Below the pieces are notes generated by a model. That model saw only the letters and a program-made list of their open reading frames with translations. It was not told the DNA's origin and made no database searches. The translations under genes and the position numbers were made by a program. Below are positions 7,862 to 15,054 of a DNA stretch of 33,751 bases, piece after piece. The stretch comes from an uncultured Parabacteroides sp. (lineage in GTDB: Bacteria > Bacteroidota > Bacteroidia > Bacteroidales > Tannerellaceae): positions 1 through 33,751 of the forward strand of contig URZO01000042.1 in assembly GCA_900552465.1 (NCBI GenBank), read 5' to 3'. The first letter of the stretch is position 1, and every line of letters begins with the position of its first letter.

Positions 7862-9439
7862 ATGCAGTTAGAAGAAAATATACTATTTGCAAATCGTTAC
7901 AGGTTGGAGCGTCTGTTGGGGCGTGGCGGCTTTTCCGAGGTCTGGTTGGCTGACGACACCCTGACCTCCCTGAAAGTCGCCTTAAAAGTGTATGCTCCGG
8001 GAGGCGGAATGGATGAGCACGGCGTGCAACTCTTCTCGACAGAGTTTTCGCTTGTATTCAACCTGAACCATAGCAATTTGTTAAAGCCGACTTATTACGA
8101 TACTTTCGAGCGGATGCCTTACCTGGTTTTGCCTTACTGCGAACAAGGCTCTGCGGCCAATCTGATCGGCAGGATGAGTGAGAAAGACGCCTGGCTTTTC
8201 CTGCGGGATATAGCGGGCGGACTGGAATATCTGCACGGGCAGGAGCCGCCTGTTATCCATCAGGACATCAAGCCGGATAATATCCTGGTCGACACCTCCG
8301 GCCGCTATCTGCTCACCGACTTCGGCATCAGTATCAAGGCGCGGAATACGCTACGCAAAAGCATCATGAAAACGGAAGGTTCTGTCGGGACGCTGGCCTA
8401 TATGGGGCCGGAACGTTTCAGCAAATATCCTTTGCCGATAAAGGCAAGTGACGTTTTCTCGCTCGGGGCGACGCTTTACGAACTGCTTACGGGGATGGTC
8501 CCCTTCGGCGAACACGGCGGCCTGCTTTTGCAACACGGAGCGGAGATCCCGGTATTGGAAGGGGAGTGGTCCGATGAGTTGAAAAATATAATCGACTTGT
8601 GTCTGCAAAAAGACACCTGGGAGCGTCCTTCGGCTACGGAAATACGGATTTACTGCGAACAACACCTGAACGGGGAAGTTCCTGTTTTGCCCGGCAAGAA
8701 GAAGGAGGCTCTTGTTGAGGTTCCTGTCGAGACGCCTGCAGAGAAAGCCGTTTCCGTAAATTCTGTAAAACCTACAGTGGTACAACAGGAAGAACCGGAA
8801 CCACAGTCAGAGGTTATCCCCGCGCCCTGCGCGGAGCCGTCGGAACCACCGCAAGAGGAAAAGCACGATCCCGAACCAGATAATATCGCAGACGAATCAC
8901 CCTCCCCCGCTTTACTCCCTAAACTGTTGAAGTGGGGGATTCCGGTGATTGTCATTATCGGGATTGCCTTTTTTGTATTCCACAGCCTCGAACAGAAACA
9001 AAAAGAGGAAGAAGCCGAAGCAAAGGCCATGGAGATCGAAGCCCGTTACGGCGAATACCTCCAATATATCCATGCCGGCGACAGCCTCGCCAATCTCGGA
9101 AACGAAAGCCGGGGCGGCGATTACGAATTGTTCTATCTCGGAGCCGCCGGACGCTACGACGCCGCTTTGCGTTTGGAAGAAGAATACCGGACCGACTTCC
9201 CCGAAGTAGCCGGCGCTTCAGCCCGGAAAGACAGCATGCTGAAAAAGATCGATGAAGTCTATGACCTGTTTGTCTCTATGGCCGCCGAGGCAGAAGAAAC
9301 CCAGGATTACGATATGGCAGAAGTCTTTTATCAGCGGGCATCCGGCATTAAACCGGAATCACCCATCCTGAAAGACTTCCGTGCCCGCCGCGAAGCTGCC
9401 CGGGATTCCATTACTAATACGAATCAAACGAATGATTGA
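7862..9439 (+). CDS. Membrane Ser/Thr protein kinase (HQD catalytic loop) with periplasmic TPR-like tail
   Basis: 525 residues. The kinase domain (about 12-270) shows the glycine loop GRGGFSEV (20-27), lysine K42 in VALKVY, catalytic loop HQDIKPDN (133-140), DFG (153-155) and GPERF (182-186). Arginine of the usual HRD is Gln134, making it a non-RD kinase, while the catalytic Asp135 and Asn140 are intact. A long Pro/Glu-rich linker (about 285-350) leads to a transmembrane segment at about 355-376. A charged helical region of about 150 residues follows, with TPR-like helices (YDMAEVFYQRASGIKP near the end). Inferred topology: kinase in the cytoplasm, helical tail in the periplasm. It lies between PP2C and the exported BACON protein, whose N-terminus is also helical and may be its partner. 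Confidence 0.92.
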   Translation: MQLEENILFANRYRLERLLGRGGFSEVWLADDTLTSLKVALKVYAPGGGMDEHGVQLFSTEFSLVFNLNHSNLLKPTYYDTFERMPYLVLPYCEQGSAANLIGRMSEKDAWLFLRDIAGGLEYLHGQEPPVIHQDIKPDNILVDTSGRYLLTDFGISIKARNTLRKSIMKTEGSVGTLAYMGPERFSKYPLPIKASDVFSLGATLYELLTGMVPFGEHGGLLLQHGAEIPVLEGEWSDELKNIIDLCLQKDTWERPSATEIRIYCEQHLNGEVPVLPGKKKEALVEVPVETPAEKAVSVNSVKPTVVQQEEPEPQSEVIPAPCAEPSEPPQEEKHDPEPDNIADESPSPALLPKLLKWGIPVIVIIGIAFFVFHSLEQKQKEEEAEAKAMEIEARYGEYLQYIHAGDSLANLGNESRGGDYELFYLGAAGRYDAALRLEEEYRTDFPEVAGASARKDSMLKKIDEVYDLFVSMAAEAEETQDYDMAEVFYQRASGIKPESPILKDFRARREAARDSITNTNQTND

Positions 9440-9444
9440 AAAAT

Positions 9445-10596
9445 ATGAAAACGACGATAAATACATTCTATAAGAAAGGCTGCTACGGCCTTTTAGCCTT
9501 GTTCCTTTTTGCCGCTCCCGCCCTTTCGCAAGACTGCAACGGTACGTATGAAAGCGGCCTGTCCCTGCTGAAAAAGCGAACGGAGGCTGCCGTCAAAGAC
9601 GCTGTCCGTAAATTCGAGTCGGCAAAGAGATGCTACAAAGTAAACCGTGACGAGCAGGGCGTCCGCAATTGCGACGAACAGATCGCCGCCTGCAACCAGG
9701 TCTTGAACTACTACGCGCAACAGGCAGCCAGGGAAACCCCGGCGGAGGAGAGCTTTGAATTTCCCGCCTCGGGAAACGAGCAGACGATCCCTGTAAAAAC
9801 GAAACGAAACTGGACCTTCTCCGATAGCCACGACTGGTGTACAGCCACGAAGGTGAAGGAAGGCCTGAAGGTTGTTGTCGACCCGAACCCCTCGACCGTA
9901 CGCCGTACGCAGACCCTCACCTTGAAATGGCTGGGTGGCAAGCGGCTCATCAAGATCGTCCAGGAAGGGGAGGCCGAAAAGCTGGCGCTGAGCGAATACG
10001 ACCTCTTTTTCCAGGCTGACGATGTGGAAAAAAAGATCGAAATAACTTCGAACTGCGATTGGGCCGTCGAGGATAGCGATGCCCCCTGGTGTTCCTGGCG
10101 CAAAGACAGCTTGAATCTGTACATCGAGCCATCCATTAATGAAGGGGCGGCAAGGCGGACGGGAACGATCCGTATCGGTGCCGGCTCGCGCCATGCCGAG
10201 ATCCGCCTGTCACAGGATATGGACAACTTCAAAATCTTCACTCCGGAAGGTAACGATACGCTCGTTTTCATCCCGAAAGGCGGAACAGTCGATCTGCCTG
10301 TCGAATATACCGTCAGCCAGAACGAGACGCCGTGGGAAATCTATTCCTATCCGAACTGGTGCACAGCAACCCGCGAAAGCAATGCCTCTTTGTCCTTAAA
10401 ATGCCTCTCCAATAAAATGAAAGAAGACCGTGAAGGCACAATCTTCGTGAAGAAAGGACGCCGGCTCATTTCGATAACCGTCATCCAATATGGAAAAGAT
10501 ACGAAGTACACGACCAATCCCGGTCTCTTCAGTAAAAACAAGAAAGGCGTTAAAGCATTCTACCAGCGTGCCGTCCTCTACACGCCGGTAGAATAA
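9445..10596 (+). CDS. Exported protein with helical N-terminus and three BACON-like domains
   Basis: 383 residues from the ATG at 9445. An in-frame TTG at 9436 overlaps the kinase stop and is a less likely start. A signal peptide covers about residues 1-29 (KKGCYGLLALFLFAAPALSQ). A Cys-containing helical, TPR-like stretch (about 30-95) follows. Then come three tandem BACON-like units at about 103-176, 180-256 and 262-348, each with a Trp-Cys or Cys-Asp-Trp element (WCTATK, NCDWAVED, NWCTATR) and a closing I-x-Q strand. BACON domains are common in Bacteroidetes secreted proteins and are thought to bind carbohydrate or mucin or act as spacers. The gene begins 5 bp after the membrane kinase, so it is probably the secreted arm of the same system. 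It converges on the LytTR regulator gene, 10 bp apart, with no clear terminator. Confidence 0.85.
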   Translation: MKTTINTFYKKGCYGLLALFLFAAPALSQDCNGTYESGLSLLKKRTEAAVKDAVRKFESAKRCYKVNRDEQGVRNCDEQIAACNQVLNYYAQQAARETPAEESFEFPASGNEQTIPVKTKRNWTFSDSHDWCTATKVKEGLKVVVDPNPSTVRRTQTLTLKWLGGKRLIKIVQEGEAEKLALSEYDLFFQADDVEKKIEITSNCDWAVEDSDAPWCSWRKDSLNLYIEPSINEGAARRTGTIRIGAGSRHAEIRLSQDMDNFKIFTPEGNDTLVFIPKGGTVDLPVEYTVSQNETPWEIYSYPNWCTATRESNASLSLKCLSNKMKEDREGTIFVKKGRRLISITVIQYGKDTKYTTNPGLFSKNKKGVKAFYQRAVLYTPVE

Positions 10597-10606
10597 CAGA
10601 AGGATA

Positions 10607-11380
10607 CTACAGCATCAGAAACTTCTCCTGTAGCTTCTTCAGGTACAGTTTGGAGACTTGCAGGTCGTGGATGTTGTCAAACGGCGGATAGAACACGCAT
10701 TTCTTATCCTTGATCATGATCAGGTAGTTGATGTTGATAATGTATGATTGATGTATTTGTATGAACGAAGGAGAACTTCCGAGTATCTGATCCGCCGCTA
10801 TATTTTTCCGGATTGCAACAGGAGTCGTCGCGTTGTTCAGGTACGCCTCCCATTGCTTCCGGTCTGAATTATATTTGAAATAACCGATGTTTTCGGGTCT
10901 GAGAAATTGCAGGTCGTTCGTCGGCGAGGGGATAATAAGCGTCTGTTCCAACGGCGAGAGACTTCTCAGCAGGATGTGGAAAGGCACGGTCTGCAATTGC
11001 TCTTCCTCTACTTTTTCAATGAAGCGCTTCATCATTTTGGACAATTCGTTTTTGTCGATCGGCTTCAGCAGGTAATCGAAAGCCGATCCACGGATAGCAT
11101 CGAGCATGTATTTATTATAGGCGGTGTAGAACACGACCTGCATGTTCCAGGTGATCTCGTTCCGGATCAGGTTCAGAAGTTCCGGCCCCTGCATGTCGGG
11201 CAATTCCACATCCAGGAATACCAGGTCCGGCATTGTCTTAAAAATCAGTTTTTTCCCTGCCGCCCCGTTTTTGGCGATCCCTTCCATGCAGAACTGCGGA
11301 TAGGCCTTCAGTTCGAAGGCCAGATTATCAACAGCCAGCTCGTCATCGTCTATAATCACTATCTTGTAACTGTTTTTCAT
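10607..11380 (-). CDS. LytTR-family response regulator
   Basis: 257 residues. A receiver domain (about 5-125) has the acidic pocket D11-D12-D13, phosphoacceptor D57 in LVFLDVELPD, and conserved lysine K106 in LLKPIDK. A LytTR DNA-binding domain fills about 160-257 with the typical AIRKNIAADQIL and FIQIHQSYIININYL segments. It would be phosphorylated by the LytS-like kinase encoded just upstream (11505-13559) and bind direct-repeat DNA sites. The gap between the two genes is 124 bp and contains a TAAATTTG box (11399-11406, minus strand) and an ACCGGATAACC motif (11471-11482, minus strand). Confidence 0.93.
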   Translation of the reverse strand: MKNSYKIVIIDDDELAVDNLAFELKAYPQFCMEGIAKNGAAGKKLIFKTMPDLVFLDVELPDMQGPELLNLIRNEITWNMQVVFYTAYNKYMLDAIRGSAFDYLLKPIDKNELSKMMKRFIEKVEEEQLQTVPFHILLRSLSPLEQTLIIPSPTNDLQFLRPENIGYFKYNSDRKQWEAYLNNATTPVAIRKNIAADQILGSSPSFIQIHQSYIININYLIMIKDKKCVFYPPFDNIHDLQVSKLYLKKLQEKFLML

Positions 11381-11398
11381 AATCGCTCACTTTTTTCA

Positions 11399-11482
11399 CA
11401 AATTTAATTGTTGTCACCCAAGTGTACCGGTCCCGTTAGGGCCCGATTTTGAGTATTTGCCCGTTTTGGCTGGTTATCCGGT
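11399..11482 (-). promoter_or_regulatory. Kinase-regulator intergenic segment with a -7-like box and an ACCGGATAACC motif
   Basis: On the minus strand, ACCGGATAACC (11482 down to 11472) is followed about 65 bp later by TAAATTTG (11406-11399), which fits the Bacteroidetes -7 consensus TAnnTTTG. No clear -33 box lies 19 bp upstream. The same ACCGGATAAC core occurs in other intergenic regions of this window (17798-17831, 19744-19759). Confidence 0.3.
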
Positions 11483-11504
11483 TGTAATTAGAGGCTAAAC
11501 GGAT

Positions 11505-13559
11505 TTACTTTCCTTCCGGCAAAGCGTATGAATAGCCCTCCGGGAGCGTGAACCAGACCTGGCAGCCGGGATATTCGGCCGTTCCGTGGTCGCTTTTCCG
11601 GATCACGAGGGTGATGGGCCTGCTGTTTCCGGCGTTCAGTAGTTGGATGGTTTGGTTCAGGACCTTCAACCCCGTCCCCGTGCTCTGCATATCCGGCTGT
11701 CCGGTTTGCATCCGGAAGCCGGCGCCGTTGTCTTCGATGCTGATGATGATGGCACCGGCTTCGCGGGTGACGGATATGGAGAGCCGTTTTTCGCCTTCCT
11801 TCCCCCTGAGGCCGTGCTTGATGGCATTTTCGACCGGTATCTGGATCATCATCGAAGGAAGTTCGACCAGTTGCATGTCGATCTCAGGATCTATCCGGAT
11901 GTCTATCTTCAGGTCGGAGCCGAAGCGCCCCCGTTCGAGGTCGAGATATGTCCTGACGAAGTCTATCTCTTCGGCCAGGGGGATGCACAGCTTTTCCGTC
12001 AGGCGGAGGTTGAGGCGCATGATCTTGATCAGGTTATACAGCTCCTTGTAGCTGCTGTCCGTTTCCTCGTAATGGCTGATCACCCGGTTGAGCGTGTTGA
12101 AGATAAAATGGGGGGAGACCCGATTACGGATGTTCTCCATCCTGAGACCGATGATCTTGTTGCGCGTCTCGGCCAGCAGCAACGCCCGTTGCTTCTTCTG
12201 GTAGAAATAAATAAAGACGGCTACGACGCCCAGCAGCAGGCAGGCGAAGAACCAGATGTAGGCGCTCAGTTCGAGCGATTGCATGTCGCTCTTCTGCTGC
12301 TGGATGTAGAGTTGCTGCCTGATCAGCGTCGTGTCCTGCTTGTAGCGGAGTTCCGTTTCGGCGACACGCATGCGGATACGGTCGTTGCGGATCGAGTCGT
12401 CGATCTGCACATTTTCCTTCAGAAGTTGATAAGCCTTCCGGAAATCGCCGGTTTCTTCATAATAATGTTGCAGGTATTTTTTGCGGATGCCGACGAGGGT
12501 CGGTTCCGCCTGCAGGTTGTCGGTCAGGCTGTGGAGTAACCTCGTCGCCTTCTTCAGAGAATCTTTTCGCAGGGCGAGTTCGAAAATCTGCGTCTGGGCA
12601 TGATAAAGCGCCGAAGTGTTTCCGATTGTTTCAAAATAAGAATAGCTCCGGTCCAGGTAGTACCGGGCAGAATCGAGTTGTCCCATCAACAGGTAGATCT
12701 CGCCTATATTCAACATACAGACATTTTGTGCATAGACATATTCGGGCGAAGGTTTGACCAGTTCGTATCCTTTCTTGAACAGTTCGAGGGCTTCCGGATA
12801 TTTTTCTTCAAAATAATAGACGTTTCCGTGATTGGTGAAATAGACAAACTTCCGGTTGAGGTCCATCTGGTCGAAATACCGGTAGGCCAGGCCGAAATAG
12901 TGGTGTGAAAGTTCGAAGTCGCGCAGTTCCATATACGTCTGCCCCAACCCCGTATAGACGTTGATGAGCTCCTGCTGGGGCAACCCGCACGAGTCGATGA
13001 GGTAGAGCGCCTGCCGGTAATAATAAGCTCCCTGGTCGTACGAGCCGCTGCGGACATATACGTCGGCAAGATTTGTATAGCCTGTCAGCAGCACCCGGTT
13101 GTTGTGTGTCCGGCGGCTGTAATCGAGCACTCGCTTGAAATATTTGAGCGCCGAATCGTTCTGGCTGACGATGGCATAACGGTTTCCGATGTTGTTATTG
13201 GCATCGGTCAGCAGGTAATAATGGTAAGGCGTCAGTTCCTTTTGGCGGGCGCAGAATTGCAGCGTTTTTTGGCAAAGCGGAATGACGGAATCCATCTCGG
13301 AAGTGGTCAGATATGTTTTGATATACAGGTTGTAAAGTATATACCAATCGGTGCTGTCCCCGGCGGGGCGCGTCTGCATAGCTTCTTTCAATATCCGGCG
13401 TGAGAGGAGCGGGTCGGAATAGATCGCTTCCTGTGCCTGAAAATATACGGTATCGTCTTTGGGCAAGAAATCGATTTCTTTCAGTCTCTCCTGCTTTTTA
13501 CAGGAGAGACTGAAAGAAAAAATGATACTAATTGTAAAGAGAATGTGTTTTTTCTTCAT
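11505..13559 (-). CDS. TPR-containing LytS-like sensor histidine kinase with N-terminal lipobox
   Basis: 684 residues from the ATG at 13559; a longer frame runs to 13619, but only this start gives a signal peptide. The N-terminus is a lipoprotein-type signal with a lipobox ending at Cys20 (SFSLSC). Residues about 40-400 form TPR repeats expected in the periplasm. One transmembrane segment lies at about 432-453, then a His_kinase domain: phosphoacceptor His484 in SPHFIFNTLN, VENAIKHG as the N-box, and EDNGAGF as the G-box. This is the Bacteroidetes arrangement in which a TPR sensor signals to a LytTR regulator; the regulator gene follows 124 bp downstream. The codons for residues 14-29 form a perfect 19-bp inverted repeat. 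Confidence 0.93.
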   Translation of the reverse strand: MKKKHILFTISIIFSFSLSCKKQERLKEIDFLPKDDTVYFQAQEAIYSDPLLSRRILKEAMQTRPAGDSTDWYILYNLYIKTYLTTSEMDSVIPLCQKTLQFCARQKELTPYHYYLLTDANNNIGNRYAIVSQNDSALKYFKRVLDYSRRTHNNRVLLTGYTNLADVYVRSGSYDQGAYYYRQALYLIDSCGLPQQELINVYTGLGQTYMELRDFELSHHYFGLAYRYFDQMDLNRKFVYFTNHGNVYYFEEKYPEALELFKKGYELVKPSPEYVYAQNVCMLNIGEIYLLMGQLDSARYYLDRSYSYFETIGNTSALYHAQTQIFELALRKDSLKKATRLLHSLTDNLQAEPTLVGIRKKYLQHYYEETGDFRKAYQLLKENVQIDDSIRNDRIRMRVAETELRYKQDTTLIRQQLYIQQQKSDMQSLELSAYIWFFACLLLGVVAVFIYFYQKKQRALLLAETRNKIIGLRMENIRNRVSPHFIFNTLNRVISHYEETDSSYKELYNLIKIMRLNLRLTEKLCIPLAEEIDFVRTYLDLERGRFGSDLKIDIRIDPEIDMQLVELPSMMIQIPVENAIKHGLRGKEGEKRLSISVTREAGAIIISIEDNGAGFRMQTGQPDMQSTGTGLKVLNQTIQLLNAGNSRPITLVIRKSDHGTAEYPGCQVWFTLPEGYSYALPEGK
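13475..13519 (-). repeat. Perfect 19-bp inverted repeat inside the kinase signal-peptide codons
   Basis: TTTCTTTCAGTCTCTCCTG (13475-13493) and its exact reverse complement (13501-13519) are separated by a 7-nt loop. In the kinase mRNA this covers roughly nt +41 to +85 and encodes residues 14-29, including the lipobox and Cys20. The mRNA is expected to form a very stable hairpin just downstream of the start codon. Confidence 0.93.
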
Positions 13560-13616
13560 GATGTAGCAGCTTTTGATGATAAATTGTACTGAAATGATTC
13601 TAAGTTGTTGTTCCGG

Positions 13617-13624
13617 CAAATGTA
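13617..13624 (-). promoter_or_regulatory. Putative -7 box of the histidine kinase gene
   Basis: On the minus strand TACATTTG fits TAnnTTTG and lies about 57 bp upstream of the kinase ATG. The 4 bases 19 bp upstream are not TTTG, so only the -7 half is supported. ATGTAGCAG occurs twice nearby (13559 and 13620, plus strand). Confidence 0.35.
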
Positions 13625-13730
13625 GCAGATATAATGATAGGATGATATGAAAAAGTAATTATTTTTCAGATTTCATAACAAAAAGAGGAAATAAATAGGT
13701 TTATTGATTTTTAAGGCCTACTTTTGAATC

Positions 13731-13970
13731 GGTCCGACGGTCGCACAAAGCGAAAGTTCCAAAAATGATTGGAGAAGGTTTCGCACCGTGCGAAAGCGTC
13801 AAAAACATTCGGAGAAACTTTCGCACGGTGCGAAAACATTAAAAATTGCCGGAGGAGATTTCGCACGGTGCGAAAAGGCCCTTTTTGACATTTTGATACT
13901 TTCGCACAGTGCGAAAGTTTTTTTTTGGATCGTTGGAGTTTTCGCACAGCGCGAAAGGTGTTTTTTTTGA
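13731..13970. repeat. Six-copy 40-bp tandem repeat, each with a GCAC/GTGC palindrome (array B)
   Basis: Six units of exactly 40 bp begin at 13731, 13771, 13811, 13851, 13891 and 13931. Each carries a palindrome of the form TTTCGCAC-n-GTGCGAAA at the same offset: perfect or nearly so in units 2-5, slightly decayed in unit 6, degenerate in unit 1. Between palindromes the sequence is less conserved, often A-rich followed by GGAGA. This is the main content of the 470-bp stretch 13560-14029, which has no convincing gene; open frames across it exist only because of the repeats. It lies between the divergent kinase gene and the DUF6261-like gene and ends 59 bp before the latter's ATG. It could be a multi-site operator or a set of small RNA hairpins. 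Confidence 0.93.
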
Positions 13971-14029
13971 TATTTAGTGACAAAATGAAAGTATGAATAG
14001 TATATTGTATAACCTGTAAATTGATTTTC

Positions 14030-14845
14030 ATGAAGAAAATTTCAGAAATCCCATATTTGGGAAAAGCCCGCAACGCCGAACATTACGGCCTGCAGGAACG
14101 TCTTTTGGCGATTATCACCGCCGCTTTTGCAGTGAAGTTTAAAATCAGCGGCTTCCGCGACAATTACGACAAACTGTTCACGAAGGAAGACGAATTGTAT
14201 CTGCAAAGCACAGCCTATGCCGATACGAAAACGATCGAAGAAAAAGACGCTTTCCGCGACCAGCGTCTGCGCTATGTCGAACTGAAGGTGCAGAGCGGGC
14301 TTCTAAGCCTGGTGCCTGCCGAGGCGGAGGCCGCAAAAACGCTCGATTTTGTGATGAACCCCTATCGTGGTGCATCCTCCAAACCGTTTTCCGAAAACAC
14401 GGCGATGGTCAGCGACCTGGTCAAGAAACTGCAATCGTCCGAATATGCCCCGGCAGTCGAGGTATTGGGCCTGACCGCAGCCGTTGCCGCCCTGAAGACG
14501 GCTAACGACGATTTCGAAGTAGTCTATTCACATCGCACAGACCAGAAGCTGGTACGCGAAACAAGCGACAAGCTGAAAGCCGTCCGCCCCCAGGTCGACG
14601 CCGCCTTCCGCCAGCTGGCCGAGGCCGTCAACGCCCTCTTCCTCGTGGCCGATTCCATCGAACATGATGCTGCCAAGGCCACCGAGATCGGAGCCGTGAT
14701 CGACGCCGTCAACGCCCAGATCCTCCAGTTCTCCGAAACCCTTTCCCGCCGCGGCGTAGGCGGCAAAGCGACCATCAGCCCCGAAACCCCGCCCGACCTG
14801 AACCCCGATACGAGCGGCGGCGAGGAGCGGCCGGGAGAGTTGTAA
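14030..14845 (+). CDS. Hypothetical protein, probably DUF6261 family
   Basis: 271 residues from ATG 14030; a TTG nine bases upstream is a weaker start. No signal peptide or membrane segment. The sequence is mostly alpha-helical. It opens KKISEIPYLGKARNAEHYGL, a start I associate with the Bacteroidetes DUF6261 proteins of unknown function; this is recognition from memory. The C-terminal 25 residues are Pro/Gly/Glu-rich and probably disordered. The 3' half is strikingly GC-rich compared with the AT-rich repeat region just upstream. A strong terminator follows. The 40-bp palindrome array directly upstream suggests specialised control. Confidence 0.7.
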   Translation: MKKISEIPYLGKARNAEHYGLQERLLAIITAAFAVKFKISGFRDNYDKLFTKEDELYLQSTAYADTKTIEEKDAFRDQRLRYVELKVQSGLLSLVPAEAEAAKTLDFVMNPYRGASSKPFSENTAMVSDLVKKLQSSEYAPAVEVLGLTAAVAALKTANDDFEVVYSHRTDQKLVRETSDKLKAVRPQVDAAFRQLAEAVNALFLVADSIEHDAAKATEIGAVIDAVNAQILQFSETLSRRGVGGKATISPETPPDLNPDTSGGEERPGEL

Positions 14846-14873
14846 GAGCTCTCTCTGCTGGATAAGATGAATG

Positions 14874-14906
14874 AAAAAGGATGTAGCGAAAGTTGCATCC
14901 TTTTTT
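14874..14906 (+). terminator. Intrinsic terminator with GAAA tetraloop
   Basis: AAAAAGGATGTAGC pairs with GTTGCATCCTTTTT around a GAAA loop (14888-14891), including two G-T wobbles, then a T-run. It lies 28 bp after the DUF6261-like stop. Confidence 0.9.
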
Positions 14907-14989
14907 ATGTTAAAGATTGGCTATCTCTTATTTTTGTTCGAATAATCATGCTTTCCATCCGCTTATGTCCATTTTCTGGAAAAAGTAAG

Positions 14990-15020
14990 TTGTGTGTTAA
15001 TCAATGACTCTTTATTTTCG
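14990..15020 (+). promoter_or_regulatory. Possible promoter of the alpha/beta-hydrolase gene
   Basis: TTGT (14990-14993), 19 bp, TATTTTCG (15013-15020): a two-box fit to the Bacteroidetes pattern with mismatches, 34 bp upstream of the start codon. Confidence 0.35.
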
Positions 15021-15054
15021 CAGAAGAGATGTTTAACAATTAAGAAAAAAAGCC

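Noticed and set aside
9436..9444. TTG start for the BACON protein overlapping the kinase stop
   Set aside because: An ATG nine bases later precedes the signal peptide and is the more likely start.
3065..10596. Interpretation as a T6SS or TerY-P phage-defence operon
   Set aside because: No T6SS structural gene and no vWA/TerY gene are present; only the kinase/phosphatase/FHA theme is shared.
13731..13970. CRISPR-like array
   Set aside because: The regular 40-bp period mimics a CRISPR, but the conserved part is a 17-18-bp palindrome, the gaps of about 22 bp are partly similar rather than unique spacers, and no cas gene is nearby.
13711..14073. 120-residue minus-strand open frame across array B
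   Set aside because: The translation is a low-complexity product of the repeats, has no plausible domain and overlaps the start of the DUF6261-like gene.
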